From NCBI GenBank assembly GCA_017539165.1, contig JAFYHN010000095.1, positions 1-64,000 of the forward strand: a stretch of 64,000 nt of DNA. The letters run 5' to 3'. Shown here one piece after another: positions 17,893-27,395 of the stretch (the stretch's first letter is position 1; each line of letters opens with the position of its first letter). The notes beneath the pieces are model-generated. The model was not told the origin of the DNA. It saw only the letters and a program-made list of their open reading frames with translations, and made no database searches. Source of the stretch: Eubacterium sp. (lineage in GTDB: Bacteria; Bacillota; Clostridia; Lachnospirales; Lachnospiraceae). Made by a program: the position numbers and the translations under genes.

Positions 17893-18384
17893 ATGAGCGA
17901 TATAGAAAAAACAGAGTATTTACGTAGATATGCAAGGAATAAGCTGGATTTTGCACATAATCATTATAAGCAAAAATATAAAGCTCTTTGTACAAGTGAA
18001 AAAAGTGACAGAGATAAATGTAAAGCAATAGGAATTACGTTATTATTTGTATCAGCTATTGTTTTGTTGTTGAGATTTATAATATATATTATAAAAGCAT
18101 TTGTTATAGATTCAACAGCGACGGATTATATGATGAATATTTTCAACAAAGTTGAAACAATGGGATTAATAGTTGCATTACTTGTCATTTTTGGTCTAGG
18201 AGTATATTTTGTAAAAATACATGGAAAATACTGGAATTGGAATAATAGAAGTATTGATAATATAAAAGAGAAAAATATTTATCTTGCAAAAGTAAATATG
18301 TTAGAGCGTATGCTGGAAGAGCTTGATAGCCTAAGCGAAGATGAATTAGTTGCGATAATCAACAAAGAAGTAGAAGATTTTTAA
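17893..18384 (+). CDS. Small two-helix membrane protein at the end of the island
   Basis: 163 residues with a start behind GAGGGA. A basic and Tyr-rich N-terminal helix (1-45) precedes two transmembrane segments (about 48-70 and 92-110), followed by a charged C-terminal helix rich in Glu/Leu. The layout resembles SLATT-type or bacteriocin-immunity membrane proteins, but I see no defining motif. Placement after the peptide gene makes an immunity or accessory role a reasonable guess. AT-rich codons mark it as part of the island. Confidence 0.7.
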   Translation: MSDIEKTEYLRRYARNKLDFAHNHYKQKYKALCTSEKSDRDKCKAIGITLLFVSAIVLLLRFIIYIIKAFVIDSTATDYMMNIFNKVETMGLIVALLVIFGLGVYFVKIHGKYWNWNNRSIDNIKEKNIYLAKVNMLERMLEELDSLSEDELVAIINKEVEDF

Positions 18385-18451
18385 ATTCTGTGTATCAAGA
18401 CAAATATATTTTGAGACTGATTAAGAATTTGAGGTCGATCAAGAATTTTTC

Positions 18452-18480
18452 TTGACTTTAATCAAATGCTCTACTATAAT
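18452..18480 (+). promoter_or_regulatory. pheST promoter
   Basis: TTGACT (18452-18457), 17 bases, TATAAT (18475-18480). Confidence 0.85.
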
Positions 18481-18486
18481 GCTTTG

Positions 18487-18756
18487 GTATTAAAAGCATT
18501 GATGGTGCATAAAGCTGCTGAAAGTTGCTGAAGAGAGATGAGGTCATCGGCTGGGAGCCTTGTCAGAGAGACGCGGCAGTTATCTTCACACCGGAGTTGC
18601 CGGATTGAAAGTATATACGAATAGATTCGGTCGTGGAAGCGCGTTAAGCTTTTATAAGAGTCGTATTCACAGAATGGTTTCGAATACGGAATGCGGGTGG
18701 TACCGCGGTTAGATAAACTAATCGTCCCGGATGTAGTAATACATCCGGGATTTTTG
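18487..18756 (+). ncRNA. T-box leader of pheST
   Basis: The conserved T-box core GGGTGGTACCGCGG is at 18695-18708. It is followed by the terminator stem TCCCGGATGT/ACATCCGGGA and a T run at 18751-18755, which competes with the antiterminator. A plausible specifier codon is TTC at 18585-18587 followed by A, matching tRNA-Phe. Uncharged tRNA-Phe would raise expression of the downstream synthetase genes. An open frame starting inside this RNA (18691) should not be taken as the pheS start. Confidence 0.93.
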
Positions 18757-18795
18757 TATGCCGGAAAACAGGTAATAAACATGGAGGTTTATATT

Positions 18796-19872
18796 ATGAA
18801 GGAAATGCTTGCGAAGATCAAAGAAGAAGCAGAAAAGAAGATTTTGGAATCAGGCACACCTGAAGCACTTGATGAAATCAAGGTAGCTATTCTCGGTAAG
18901 AAGGGTGAGCTTACACAGATCCTCAAAGGTATGAAAGATCTGACACCTGAAGAAAGACCTAAAGTTGGTCAGCTTGTAAATGAAGTTAGAGCTGAGATTG
19001 AAGAGAAAATGAATCAGAAGCGTGAGGCGCTCAGAATGGAAATCCTCACAGCTAAGATGGCAAGAGAGACTATAGATGTTACTCTTCCTGGAGCTAAGAC
19101 TATCAGAGGTCATAAGCATCCTAATCAGATAGCTCTTGAGGATCTTGAGAGAGTATTTGTGGGAATGGGATATGAAGTAGTAGATGGTCCAGAAGTTGAG
19201 TACGACAGAATGAACTTCAAGCTCCTCAATATTCCTGAAGATCATCCGGCTAAGGATGAGCAGGATACATTCTATATCGCAAGAGGTGAGACAACAGAGC
19301 AGGATATAGTTCTTCGTACACAGACTTCATCTGTTCAGGCAAGAATCATGCTTGCAGCAGGTAAACTTAAAGAGACATCAAAGGGCTTCCCTGAGAGAAG
19401 TCTTCCAATAAAGATCATCTCACCTGGACGAGTTTTCCGTTCAGACGAAGTAGATGCTACACATTCACCTTCTTTCCATCAGGTAGAGGGGCTGGTTATC
19501 GGAAAGGGTATCACAATGGCTGATCTTAAGGGAACACTTGATCAATTTGCTATGAATTTCTTTGGTCCAAAGACAAAGACAAAGCTTCGTCCACATCACT
19601 TCCCATTTACAGAGCCATCAGCAGAGGTCGATGTAACATGCTTCAAGTGTGGTGGAAAAGGCTGTGGAGTCTGCAAGGGTTCTGGTTGGATTGAGATCCT
19701 CGGATGTGGAATGGTTCACCCACACGTACTTGAGATGTGCGGAATAGATCCGGAAGAGTATTCAGGATTCGCATTCGGTATCGGACTTGAGAGAGTAGCA
19801 CTCCTTAAGTATGAGATCGCAGACATGCGTCTCATGTATGAGAATGACATTAGATTCTTAGAGCAGTTTTAA
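18796..19872 (+). CDS. pheS: Phenylalanine-tRNA ligase alpha subunit
   Basis: 358 residues. The start at 18796 has GGAGG 8 bases upstream and gives the usual coiled-coil N-terminus. Class II synthetase motifs are present: PGRVFRSDEVDATHSPSFHQ (motif 2) and GFAFGIGLERVALLKY (motif 3). It charges tRNA-Phe as an alpha2-beta2 complex with PheT, encoded 24 bases downstream. Controlled by the T-box. Confidence 0.98.
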   Translation: MKEMLAKIKEEAEKKILESGTPEALDEIKVAILGKKGELTQILKGMKDLTPEERPKVGQLVNEVRAEIEEKMNQKREALRMEILTAKMARETIDVTLPGAKTIRGHKHPNQIALEDLERVFVGMGYEVVDGPEVEYDRMNFKLLNIPEDHPAKDEQDTFYIARGETTEQDIVLRTQTSSVQARIMLAAGKLKETSKGFPERSLPIKIISPGRVFRSDEVDATHSPSFHQVEGLVIGKGITMADLKGTLDQFAMNFFGPKTKTKLRPHHFPFTEPSAEVDVTCFKCGGKGCGVCKGSGWIEILGCGMVHPHVLEMCGIDPEEYSGFAFGIGLERVALLKYEIADMRLMYENDIRFLEQF

Positions 19873-19896
19873 TAGATAATAGAAGGAGAATTTGAT

Positions 19897-22329
19897 ATGA
19901 ACACACCTATTTCATGGATTAAAGCATATGTTCCTGATCTGGACGTAACTCCTCAGGAATTTGTAGATAAAATAACTCTCTCTGGTTCACACGTTGAAAA
20001 CTTCAATCAGTATGATAAGAACCTTGAGAAGATTGTAGTCGGAAAGATTCTTTCAATAGATAAGCATCCTGATGCTGATAAGCTTATAGTATGTCAGGTT
20101 GATATCGGAGAAGCAGAACCTATACAGATCGTAACAGGTGCTTCAAATGTTAAAGTAGGAGATATGACACCTACAGTTCTTGATGGTGGAAAGGTTGCAG
20201 GCGGACATGATGGTGGAGAACTTCCTCCAGACGGAATCCGTATTAAGGCAGGGGCTCTTAGAGGAGTTCCATCAAATGGCATGATGTGTGCCATCGAAGA
20301 GCTTGGTTCTTCAAGAGAACTCTATCCGGAAGCACCGGAAGATGGAGTATATGTATTCCCTAAGTCATCAGGTGTTAAGCCTGGAGATGATGCTGTCAAG
20401 GCACTTGGTCTTGATGATACAAATGTTGAGTATGAGATCACATCAAACCGAGTTGACTGCTTCTCAATAATCGGAATGGCAAGAGAAGCTGCAGCTACAT
20501 TTGACCTTGATTTCAAGCCTCCTGTAGTTGAAGTAAAAGAAGCTTCAAAGGAGAAGACAGAGGACTATGTATCTGTAGAGATTAAAGATACAAATCTCTG
20601 TAAGAGATATATCGCAAGAGTTGTAAAGAATGTTAAGATCGGACCTTCACCTAAGTGGATGCAGGACAGACTCCGCAGCCAGGGTATCCGTGCGATCAAC
20701 AATATAGTAGATATAACAAACTATGTTATGGAAGAAATGGGTCAGCCTATGCATGCATTTGACCTTTCTACTATAGCAGGAAATAAGATAGTTGTAAGAT
20801 GTGCAAATGATGGTGACAAGTTCACTACACTTGACGGAATCGAGAGAGAGCTGGACAAGGATGTTCTTATGATCTGTGATGGAGAGAAGGAGATTGGAAT
20901 CGCAGGAATCATGGGTGGAGAGAATTCTATGGTTACTGATTCAATGGATACACTTCTCTTCGAGGCAGCTTGTTTTGATGGAAATAACATCCGTAAGTCA
21001 GAGCGTCGTCTTGGTCTCAGAACAGATGCTGCAGGTAAGTTCGAAAAGGGACTTGATCCTAATCTTGCAGAAGAAGCGATCAATCGTGCTTGTCAGCTTG
21101 TTGAAGAGATGGGATGCGGAGAGGTTCTTAAGGGATCTGTTGATATATATCCAGAACCAGTTCTTCCTTGGGAACTTCCATTTGAACCTGAGAAGATGAA
21201 TGCGCTTCTTGGACTTGATGTTCCTGTAGATGTTCAGCTTCATATATTCGACAGACTTGGAGTGACTTATAACGAGTCAACTAAAACTCTGACAATTCCA
21301 ACATTCAGACAGGATCTAAGATGTCTTGCTGATCTTGCAGAAGAAGTAGCAAGAATCTATGGTTATGACAGAATTCCATCAACTCTTCCTACAACAAATG
21401 CAGGAATCGGTGGTATATCATATGAAGAAAGCATCAACAGGGTTGCAAGAGCTGTTGCTGAAGAAAATGGATTCTCACAGGCATACTGCTACAGTTTTGA
21501 AAGTCCAAAGGTATATGATAAGCTTCTTATTCCTGAAGACAATCAGCTTAGACAGGCTATCAAGATAAGCAACCCTCTTGGAGAGGACTTCAGTATCATG
21601 CGTACACTTCCTCTTAACGGACTGCTTACATCACTTTCTATAAACTTCAACAGACGTAACAAGAATGTTCGTCTTTATGAGCTTGGAAAGGTATATCTTC
21701 CAAAGGCACTTCCTCTTACAGAACTTCCTGATGAGAAGGAAAGACTTGCACTTGGTATGTATGGAGATTGCGACTTCTTCACTCTTAAGGGAGTAGTTGA
21801 GGAGCTTCTTAACAAGCTTAACTTCGGTAAGGATTGCGAATACACACCTACACAGGAGTACCCATTCCTTCATCCTGGAAGACAGGCTAATATCCAGAAG
21901 GGTAAATTAAATGTTGGATATATCGGTCAGCTTCATCCTGTAGCTGCTATGAATTATGATATGAAGGGTGAAGTATACATCGCTGTTATCAACATGGATG
22001 TAGCTTCAATGCTTACAAAGACAGATATCAAGTATACGGGAATCGCTAAGTTCCCAGCATCAACACGAGATCTTGCTCTTGTATGTGACAAGACTGAGTA
22101 TGTTGGTGAGATAGAGAAAGTAATCCGTAAGAACGCAGGTAAGTTCCTTGAGAACCTTGAACTCTTCGATGTATATGAGGGAGAGCAGGTTGGCGAAGGA
22201 AAGAAGAGTGTTGCATTCTCACTCAGCTTCAGAGCGCAGGATCATACACTTAAAGATGATGAAGTTAATCCTTCTATTGATAAGATTCTTTCTGCACTGT
22301 CGGCACGTGGAATTGAAATCCGCGCATAA
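19897..22329 (+). CDS. pheT: Phenylalanine-tRNA ligase beta subunit
   Basis: 810 residues with AGAAGGAGA ahead of the ATG. Domains in order: tRNA-binding OB domain (about 40-150), B3/4 editing domain (about 210-390), B5, the class II-like catalytic-fold domain (from about 480) and the C-terminal ferredoxin-like anticodon-binding domain (FPASTRDLALVCD to the end). Full bacterial length. It edits Tyr-tRNA-Phe and holds the tRNA in the PheST complex. Confidence 0.98.
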   Translation: MNTPISWIKAYVPDLDVTPQEFVDKITLSGSHVENFNQYDKNLEKIVVGKILSIDKHPDADKLIVCQVDIGEAEPIQIVTGASNVKVGDMTPTVLDGGKVAGGHDGGELPPDGIRIKAGALRGVPSNGMMCAIEELGSSRELYPEAPEDGVYVFPKSSGVKPGDDAVKALGLDDTNVEYEITSNRVDCFSIIGMAREAAATFDLDFKPPVVEVKEASKEKTEDYVSVEIKDTNLCKRYIARVVKNVKIGPSPKWMQDRLRSQGIRAINNIVDITNYVMEEMGQPMHAFDLSTIAGNKIVVRCANDGDKFTTLDGIERELDKDVLMICDGEKEIGIAGIMGGENSMVTDSMDTLLFEAACFDGNNIRKSERRLGLRTDAAGKFEKGLDPNLAEEAINRACQLVEEMGCGEVLKGSVDIYPEPVLPWELPFEPEKMNALLGLDVPVDVQLHIFDRLGVTYNESTKTLTIPTFRQDLRCLADLAEEVARIYGYDRIPSTLPTTNAGIGGISYEESINRVARAVAEENGFSQAYCYSFESPKVYDKLLIPEDNQLRQAIKISNPLGEDFSIMRTLPLNGLLTSLSINFNRRNKNVRLYELGKVYLPKALPLTELPDEKERLALGMYGDCDFFTLKGVVEELLNKLNFGKDCEYTPTQEYPFLHPGRQANIQKGKLNVGYIGQLHPVAAMNYDMKGEVYIAVINMDVASMLTKTDIKYTGIAKFPASTRDLALVCDKTEYVGEIEKVIRKNAGKFLENLELFDVYEGEQVGEGKKSVAFSLSFRAQDHTLKDDEVNPSIDKILSALSARGIEIRA

Positions 22330-22354
22330 AGTATACATTTTTTGATTTTAACTC

Positions 22355-22545
22355 CGCGACAAATAAGTTAAGCAATGTGAAAGTATGAATGTGAGACATC
22401 GCTCTCGCTCATGGCGGGATCTCCCGAACGGCCGCTTCGCTTGCTAAGCTCTCACATCGTCTTCGACTTGTGAATCGCTAAGCACCGCGACCCTTATGGT
22501 CTCACATACATACTTTCGCATAAGCTTTTAACTTATTTGTTCGCG
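22355..22545. repeat. MITE-like repeat S, copy 1, with terminal inverted repeats
   Basis: Ends CGCGACAAATAAGTTAA (22355-22371) and TTAACTTATTTGTTCGCG (22528-22545) are inverted repeats with one indel. The similarity runs inward for about 43 bp on each side to GTGAGAC/GTCTCAC. The centre has further GC-rich hairpins and the core GAATCGCTAAGCACCGCGAC shared with copies at 33847-33880 and 58285-58400. No coding capacity. It separates pheT from queA. Confidence 0.85.
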
Positions 22546-22596
22546 ATTTAGTATATACATATAAATGTATACGATATATAAGAAAGAGAGTAGATT

Positions 22597-23673
22597 ATGA
22601 ACGTAAGCGACTTTAATTACGAGCTTCCGCAGGAGCTGATCGCGCAGGATCCTTTGGAGAAGCGCGATAACTCCCGTCTTATGGTTATCCACAGGGATAC
22701 AGATGAGATAGAGCATAAGCATTTTCATGATGTTCTGGATTATCTGAATCCGGGAGACTGCCTTGTTATAAATGAAACAAAGGTTATTCCGGCTCGTCTT
22801 CTTGGAACAAGAGAGGGAACAGGCGCAGCCATCGAGGTTCTTCTTTTGAAGAATAAAGGTGGAAATGTCTGGGAGTGTCTTGTTCGACCAGGAAAGAAGA
22901 TGAAGGTCGGAGCCAGAGTTCAGTTTGGATGTGAAGAATCTGAAGGAGCTGATCCTAAGCCTCTCCTTGTTGGAGAGGTTATAGATATTGTTGAGGAAGG
23001 CAATCGTCTTATACGTTTCGAATATGAAGGAATCTGGGAAGAGGTTCTGGATAAGCTGGGCGAGATGCCGCTTCCGCCATATATCACACACAAACTTGAA
23101 GACAAGAACCGTTATCAGACGGTATATGCAAAGAATACAGGAAGTGCAGCTGCACCGACAGCAGGACTTCATTTTACAGAGGAACTTCTTAAGAAGATTG
23201 AAGAGAAGGGAATCTGTATAGCCAGACTCACGCTTCATGTAGGTCTTGGTACTTTCAGACCAGTTAAGGTTGATAAGATAGAAGAACATCATATGCATAC
23301 TGAATATTTTGAGATAACTCAGGAGGCATGTGATATAATAAACGAGACCCGCGCGAGTGGCGGAAGGGTAATATCAGTCGGTACTACAAGTACAAGAACT
23401 CTTGAAACTGTTGCTAACAGACAGGATCTTCACAAGGGTGATAAGGATTATTGTATGAAACCACTCAGTGGTTCTACGGATATCTTTATTTATCCTGGAT
23501 ATGAGTTTAGATGCGTAGACAGTCTTATTACGAACTTCCACCTTCCCGAATCAACTTTGATAATGCTGGTTTCTGCATTTTATAACAGGGAAAAGGTGTT
23601 GGATGCATATAAAGAAGCTGTAGATGAGAGATATCGTTTCTTCTCATTCGGAGATGCAATGATTTTGTTATAA
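22597..23673 (+). CDS. queA: S-adenosylmethionine:tRNA ribosyltransferase-isomerase
   Basis: 358 residues, normal length. Converts the preQ1 base at the tRNA wobble position to epoxyqueuosine using the ribosyl part of SAM. Family signatures: [13 protein letters not shown] at the N-terminus, [33 protein letters not shown] and the C-terminal [10 protein letters not shown]. The upstream region is repeat S1. It runs in the same direction as the GDPD gene 53 bases on. Confidence 0.97.
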   Translation: MNVSDFNYELPQELIAQDPLEKRDNSRLMVIHRDTDEIEHKHFHDVLDYLNPGDCLVINETKVIPARLLGTREGTGAAIEVLLLKNKGGNVWECLVRPGKKMKVGARVQFGCEESEGADPKPLLVGEVIDIVEEGNRLIRFEYEGIWEEVLDKLGEMPLPPYITHKLEDKNRYQTVYAKNTGSAAAPTAGLHFTEELLKKIEEKGICIARLTLHVGLGTFRPVKVDKIEEHHMHTEYFEITQEACDIINETRASGGRVISVGTTSTRTLETVANRQDLHKGDKDYCMKPLSGSTDIFIYPGYEFRCVDSLITNFHLPESTLIMLVSAFYNREKVLDAYKEAVDERYRFFSFGDAMILL

Positions 23674-23726
23674 AGAGTTGATTGAGAATATATAGAAATT
23701 AAATGTGAGATGTAATGTGATATGAT

Positions 23727-25568
23727 ATGAAAATCATTCGTGATTGTATAAAGCTTCTAAAAGACTGTATGAAGCTTTTCAGATTTAATATGGCAAATGT
23801 ATTACTGTTTGAGATAATTCTCAAGGCAGTTTCTTTTGCTGTGCTTATTCCGATGTATTATACATTTATAAATGTAGCAGTTAAGCTTTCTGGTATATCA
23901 TATCTATCAAAGGAAACGGTGAAGAAGTTTTTTAAAGCACCGTCCACATATGCATTTCTTTTTATCATGTTTTTCTTTGCGGCAATGGTCATTATGATCG
24001 ATGTCTCAGGAATAAACTATGCATATCACAGAGCGAATTATCTGAAAAAAACAAGTCCGATCAGAATGTTTCTGTTCGGGCTGTCCAGTGCGCTACGATT
24101 GATGCGTCCTAGAAACATGCCGGTAGCATTAACAATCTTTTGTTACATCCCGATAATGGGATATGTTGCACTGGCATTTAATCTGCTGAATATAAAGGCT
24201 CCATATATTATCGATCTCGTTTCTATAAACATGTATCTGACTATCGCTGTATTGATGATATATGCAATCCTGCTTATTTATACGCTCAGATATACATTTC
24301 TTATCCATGTCTATAATATAGAACAGATAAGTTATAGAAAGTCTATAGACAGAACTAAGGACCTTCTGAAGGGAAGGAGAATTCTCATTGTAGGCGGCCT
24401 TGTACTCTGGTGCTTCCTTACAATAGGTCTTCCTGCGTTACTGGACCACTGCTATACGGGGATTGTACTGAGCTATATTCTGAAGAAAGCGGGCTCTATC
24501 AAGGCAACGACTATGGTCTATGAGGCAGTCAAGATAGTTATGTCAGTATTCTATGTGCTTCTGGGACTTCCGCTTATTTATTCATTTATCTGCAATGAAT
24601 ATTATAATGTGATCCCTGAAAAAGAAGGCAAGAAGAGTCTGGACAGTTTAGATGATTACGATTCCAAGAAGAGAGGACATAGGGAGAGGGAGATATTTCT
24701 TCTTATTCTGTCTCTTGCAATCATAGTAGATGTGGGCTACTATGCCCTGAAGCGTTTTAATGTCATTTCTCTTGATGCTTCGTATCTTGATAAGGTTACT
24801 ATTACTGCACACAGGGGTGACAGCCTGGCTGCTCCTGAGAATACTCTTGCTGCATTTGAACTTGCTATAGAGAAGGGTGCAGATGTAATAGAACTGGATG
24901 TAAGACAGACCAGAGACGGCGAGATTGTCATTATGCATGATGAAAATGTCAAAAGAACCTGCGGTGTAAATGCAAAGGTCGGTGAACTCACACTGGCTGA
25001 GATAAAACAGCTGAGCGCTGGGGCTAAGTTTAAAGGAAAGAATAAGGATACTTACAAGGATGAGAAGATTCCGACTCTCCGGGAAGTTATAGAGCTGATT
25101 GGAGACAGAGCAAAGCTGAATATAGAGCTTAAACCTGCGAAGACCGATAAGAAGATGGAGCGGGCGGTTTGTGAGATCATTAAAGAATATGATTACTATG
25201 ATAACTGTGTCGTTGCGTCACTGACATATGGTTCGATAAGAAGGGCAAAAAGAGCTGATGAAAAGGTTAAGACAATATATGTCATGGCTGTTGCCATGGG
25301 AGATTTCTATGATTTGAAATATGCCGACGGATTCAGCATTAAATATAGATTTATAAATAATGAAGTGATTAAAAATGCACATAAAGCTGGAAAACAGGTC
25401 TATGCCTGGACAATTGACGATAAACAGATATTGGAAAGCATGATGCTCCTTGACGTGGATTCGGTTATAACAAATGATCCTGATGGGATTCGGCGTGCTA
25501 TGTATGATAATTATTATGGTGATACACTTTTAGAAAGATTAAGTACATTTCTAGAGAATCAGCTATAG
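23727..25568 (+). CDS. Membrane-anchored glycerophosphodiester phosphodiesterase
   Basis: 613 residues. The first 330 form a membrane domain of about eight helices (GPDPase_memb type), then a helix near 335-350 and a catalytic GDPD domain to the end. Catalytic motifs: TAHRGDSLAAPENT, ELDVRQTRDGEIVIMHDE, LNIELKP and late YAWTIDD. GDPDs hydrolyse glycerophosphodiesters to glycerol-3-phosphate and an alcohol; the membrane-fused form probably acts on phospholipid- or teichoic-acid-derived diesters outside the membrane. The start is preceded only by a weak ribosome site. Confidence 0.93.
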   Translation: MKIIRDCIKLLKDCMKLFRFNMANVLLFEIILKAVSFAVLIPMYYTFINVAVKLSGISYLSKETVKKFFKAPSTYAFLFIMFFFAAMVIMIDVSGINYAYHRANYLKKTSPIRMFLFGLSSALRLMRPRNMPVALTIFCYIPIMGYVALAFNLLNIKAPYIIDLVSINMYLTIAVLMIYAILLIYTLRYTFLIHVYNIEQISYRKSIDRTKDLLKGRRILIVGGLVLWCFLTIGLPALLDHCYTGIVLSYILKKAGSIKATTMVYEAVKIVMSVFYVLLGLPLIYSFICNEYYNVIPEKEGKKSLDSLDDYDSKKRGHREREIFLLILSLAIIVDVGYYALKRFNVISLDASYLDKVTITAHRGDSLAAPENTLAAFELAIEKGADVIELDVRQTRDGEIVIMHDENVKRTCGVNAKVGELTLAEIKQLSAGAKFKGKNKDTYKDEKIPTLREVIELIGDRAKLNIELKPAKTDKKMERAVCEIIKEYDYYDNCVVASLTYGSIRRAKRADEKVKTIYVMAVAMGDFYDLKYADGFSIKYRFINNEVIKNAHKAGKQVYAWTIDDKQILESMMLLDVDSVITNDPDGIRRAMYDNYYGDTLLERLSTFLENQL

Positions 25569-25584
25569 ATTGAAAGGAGATATT

Positions 25585-26079
25585 ATGCTAAAATATGTTC
25601 TGGTTTTTTTAATTTCGATGGTTCCGCTTGTTGAACTTAGAGTTGCTATTCCGATTGCAATTAATTGGGGGCTTAATGTACCTCTATCATATGCAATAGC
25701 AATCTTTGGAAATATGCTTCCTATGCCATTTATATTTTTCTTTGCAAGAAAGGTGCTGGTCTGGGGCGCTGCATTAAAATGGCCTAAGGGACTTGGATGG
25801 GTAGGTAAGTTCTTTAACTTCTGTCTTGAGAAGGGGGAGAAGGGTGGAAAGAAGCTTACAGAGAAAGCCGGAAGAAGTACATATGTGGCTCTTTTCCTTT
25901 TTGTTGGAATTCCAGTTCCGGGAACAGGTGCATGGACAGGAACACTTGCAGCCAGTCTTCTCGATCTTGATTTTAAGAAGAGTGTTATTGCGGTTCTTAG
26001 TGGAATAATCCTAGCCGGAGTTATAATGGGACTTGGTACTATGGGCGTATTAGGAGCTATAAGTTCATTATTTGGATAG
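25585..26079 (+). CDS. Small multi-pass membrane protein, PF06695 (Sm_multidrug_ex) family
   Basis: 164 residues. The start at 25585 has AAAGGAGA at ideal spacing; the frame runs back to a TTG at 25570. Early helix with MVPLVELRVAIPIAI, then a second helix, a basic loop, and two Gly-rich C-terminal helices with the family's GIPVPGTGAWTG motif. Family members are annotated as small multidrug exporters, but that function is poorly supported. It follows the GDPD gene by 16 bases, so the two are probably one operon. Confidence 0.88.
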   Translation: MLKYVLVFLISMVPLVELRVAIPIAINWGLNVPLSYAIAIFGNMLPMPFIFFFARKVLVWGAALKWPKGLGWVGKFFNFCLEKGEKGGKKLTEKAGRSTYVALFLFVGIPVPGTGAWTGTLAASLLDLDFKKSVIAVLSGIILAGVIMGLGTMGVLGAISSLFG

Positions 26080-26105
26080 ATTATGTCTTTTAGAAAGATG
26101 TGAAA

Positions 26106-27191
26106 ATGAGAAATGTATTTTTGATAGATAAAAAAAGAATAAAAAAGAGAGTGGCAGCTGTCATGCTGACGCTTATGACTTTTAGCATGCTGTCAGGTTG
26201 TCAGAAGAAAAAAGAAGAGGTGACGACTGAAGCTGCAGTGGTGGATGAGGATAATCTTACCGATGAGGAAGGTTTCAGAACTGTAAAGGATTATGTTCAA
26301 ACTACTAAGAATGGAGTTAAGATAAGAAGAACTCCGGAGGATCACGGCCAGGTATATATTACCCTGGATAAAGGTGTGGATCTTGCCAGAACCGGTGTAA
26401 AGGATGACTGGACCAAGCTTTTGATCAACGGTTCCAGTTTTTACGTTCAGTCTAAATATGTTAAAGAAACAACAATAAAGTGGGCTACAGAAACAGATGT
26501 TAATGTAGAACAGCATACTATATACATTGATCCTGCTAAGCAGATTACAGAAGATCATGCATTGGAAGCTGTAAATCCAGATCTTAATATTGCGGATGTT
26601 CCGGATGCTTCAGGTACCAACGCTGAGAGAGCAGGAATGAAGGCTAAGATGACTGCGGCCAGTGTGGGTGTCAATTCAGGAGTATTTGAATATGATGTAA
26701 CAATGAGTGTTGCTAATTATCTGAATTCAGAGCTTGTTAAGAGAGGATATACGGTATTTCTCTCAAGATCGACGAATAATGTTAACCTAAGTAATGCAAA
26801 GCGAGCTCAGATGGCAAATGCCAGCGGAGCGGAAGTTTTTATAAAACTTGAAGCAGCATCATCACGTGATCCTTCTGCTACTGGAGAACTGGGATTTATT
26901 ACAACGTCCAGCAATACGCATACCGGAGCATTATATCAGAAGAACTATGAGCTCTGCTATGATGTGCTTAAGACGACTTGTGAGATGACAGAGGCTCCTC
27001 GATTGGGTATATATGAGACAGATAATCTGACTTCGCTTAATTACTGCAACATGCCAGCAATGGTACTTAACATGGGATTCATGTCTAATGATAATGATGA
27101 CTATGCCCTGAATAATGATGATTACAAGAAAAGACTGGCTGTAGGTATAGCAGAAGGTATAGATCTATATTTTAAATCTATAAAAAAATAG
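26106..27191 (+). CDS. Amidase_3-fold lipoprotein with lost catalytic residues and an SH3-like domain
   Basis: About 361 residues (GTG 26100 is an alternative start). A basic N-terminus, hydrophobic stretch and lipobox MLSGC make it a lipoprotein. An SH3b-like domain follows (about 55-125, with VKIRRTPEDHGQVY). The C-terminal N-acetylmuramoyl-L-alanine amidase fold is intact in outline, but every expected metal or catalytic position I can place is changed except one Glu: the first His motif reads IDPAKQ instead of DPGHG/Q, the SIHAN-type His is KLEAAS, and the final catalytic Glu of VEMGYMTN is Asn (LNMGFMSN). FEYDV retains the second-ligand Glu. It is therefore probably a peptidoglycan-binding or regulatory pseudo-amidase. 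Confidence 0.87.
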   Translation: MRNVFLIDKKRIKKRVAAVMLTLMTFSMLSGCQKKKEEVTTEAAVVDEDNLTDEEGFRTVKDYVQTTKNGVKIRRTPEDHGQVYITLDKGVDLARTGVKDDWTKLLINGSSFYVQSKYVKETTIKWATETDVNVEQHTIYIDPAKQITEDHALEAVNPDLNIADVPDASGTNAERAGMKAKMTAASVGVNSGVFEYDVTMSVANYLNSELVKRGYTVFLSRSTNNVNLSNAKRAQMANASGAEVFIKLEAASSRDPSATGELGFITTSSNTHTGALYQKNYELCYDVLKTTCEMTEAPRLGIYETDNLTSLNYCNMPAMVLNMGFMSNDNDDYALNNDDYKKRLAVGIAEGIDLYFKSIKK

Positions 27192-27219
27192 CTGTTTATA
27201 TGCCATTTCGAAATAACTT

Positions 27220-27236
27220 TGTAACACTTTTGTAAG
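27220..27236 (+). promoter_or_regulatory. WalR-like tandem box 1
   Basis: TGTAAC, 5 bases, TGTAAG. It matches the WalR (YycF) pattern TGTWAH-N5-TGTWAH except for the last base, and ends 7 bases upstream of the -35 at 27244, where an OmpR-type activator would sit. Confidence 0.6.
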
Positions 27237-27243
27237 AAATGCC

Positions 27244-27272
27244 TTGACTTATTTGGTACATGGTGGTAGTAT
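27244..27272 (+). promoter_or_regulatory. Promoter of the SleB-type hydrolase gene
   Basis: TTGACT, 17 bases, TAGTAT. WalR-like boxes lie on both sides. Confidence 0.6.
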
Positions 27273-27277
27273 ACCTT

Positions 27278-27294
27278 TGTAACAAAATTGTAAC
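27278..27294 (+). promoter_or_regulatory. WalR-like tandem box 2
   Basis: TGTAAC-AAAAT-TGTAAC, an exact match to TGTWAH-N5-TGTWAH, overlapping the expected transcription start. Further single TGTAAC sites occur at 27310 and 27341. Confidence 0.6.
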
Positions 27295-27395
27295 AAAACC
27301 AAACATTATTGTAACATTTGTTTACATAATACAAAAGAAATGTAACAAATTATAACATTTATACAATATGTTGGCAGAAACGAGAGGCATTTATT

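Noticed and set aside
22528-23298. 256-codon minus-strand frame over queA
   Set aside because: Antisense by-product of queA codon use; no ribosome site and no recognisable domain.
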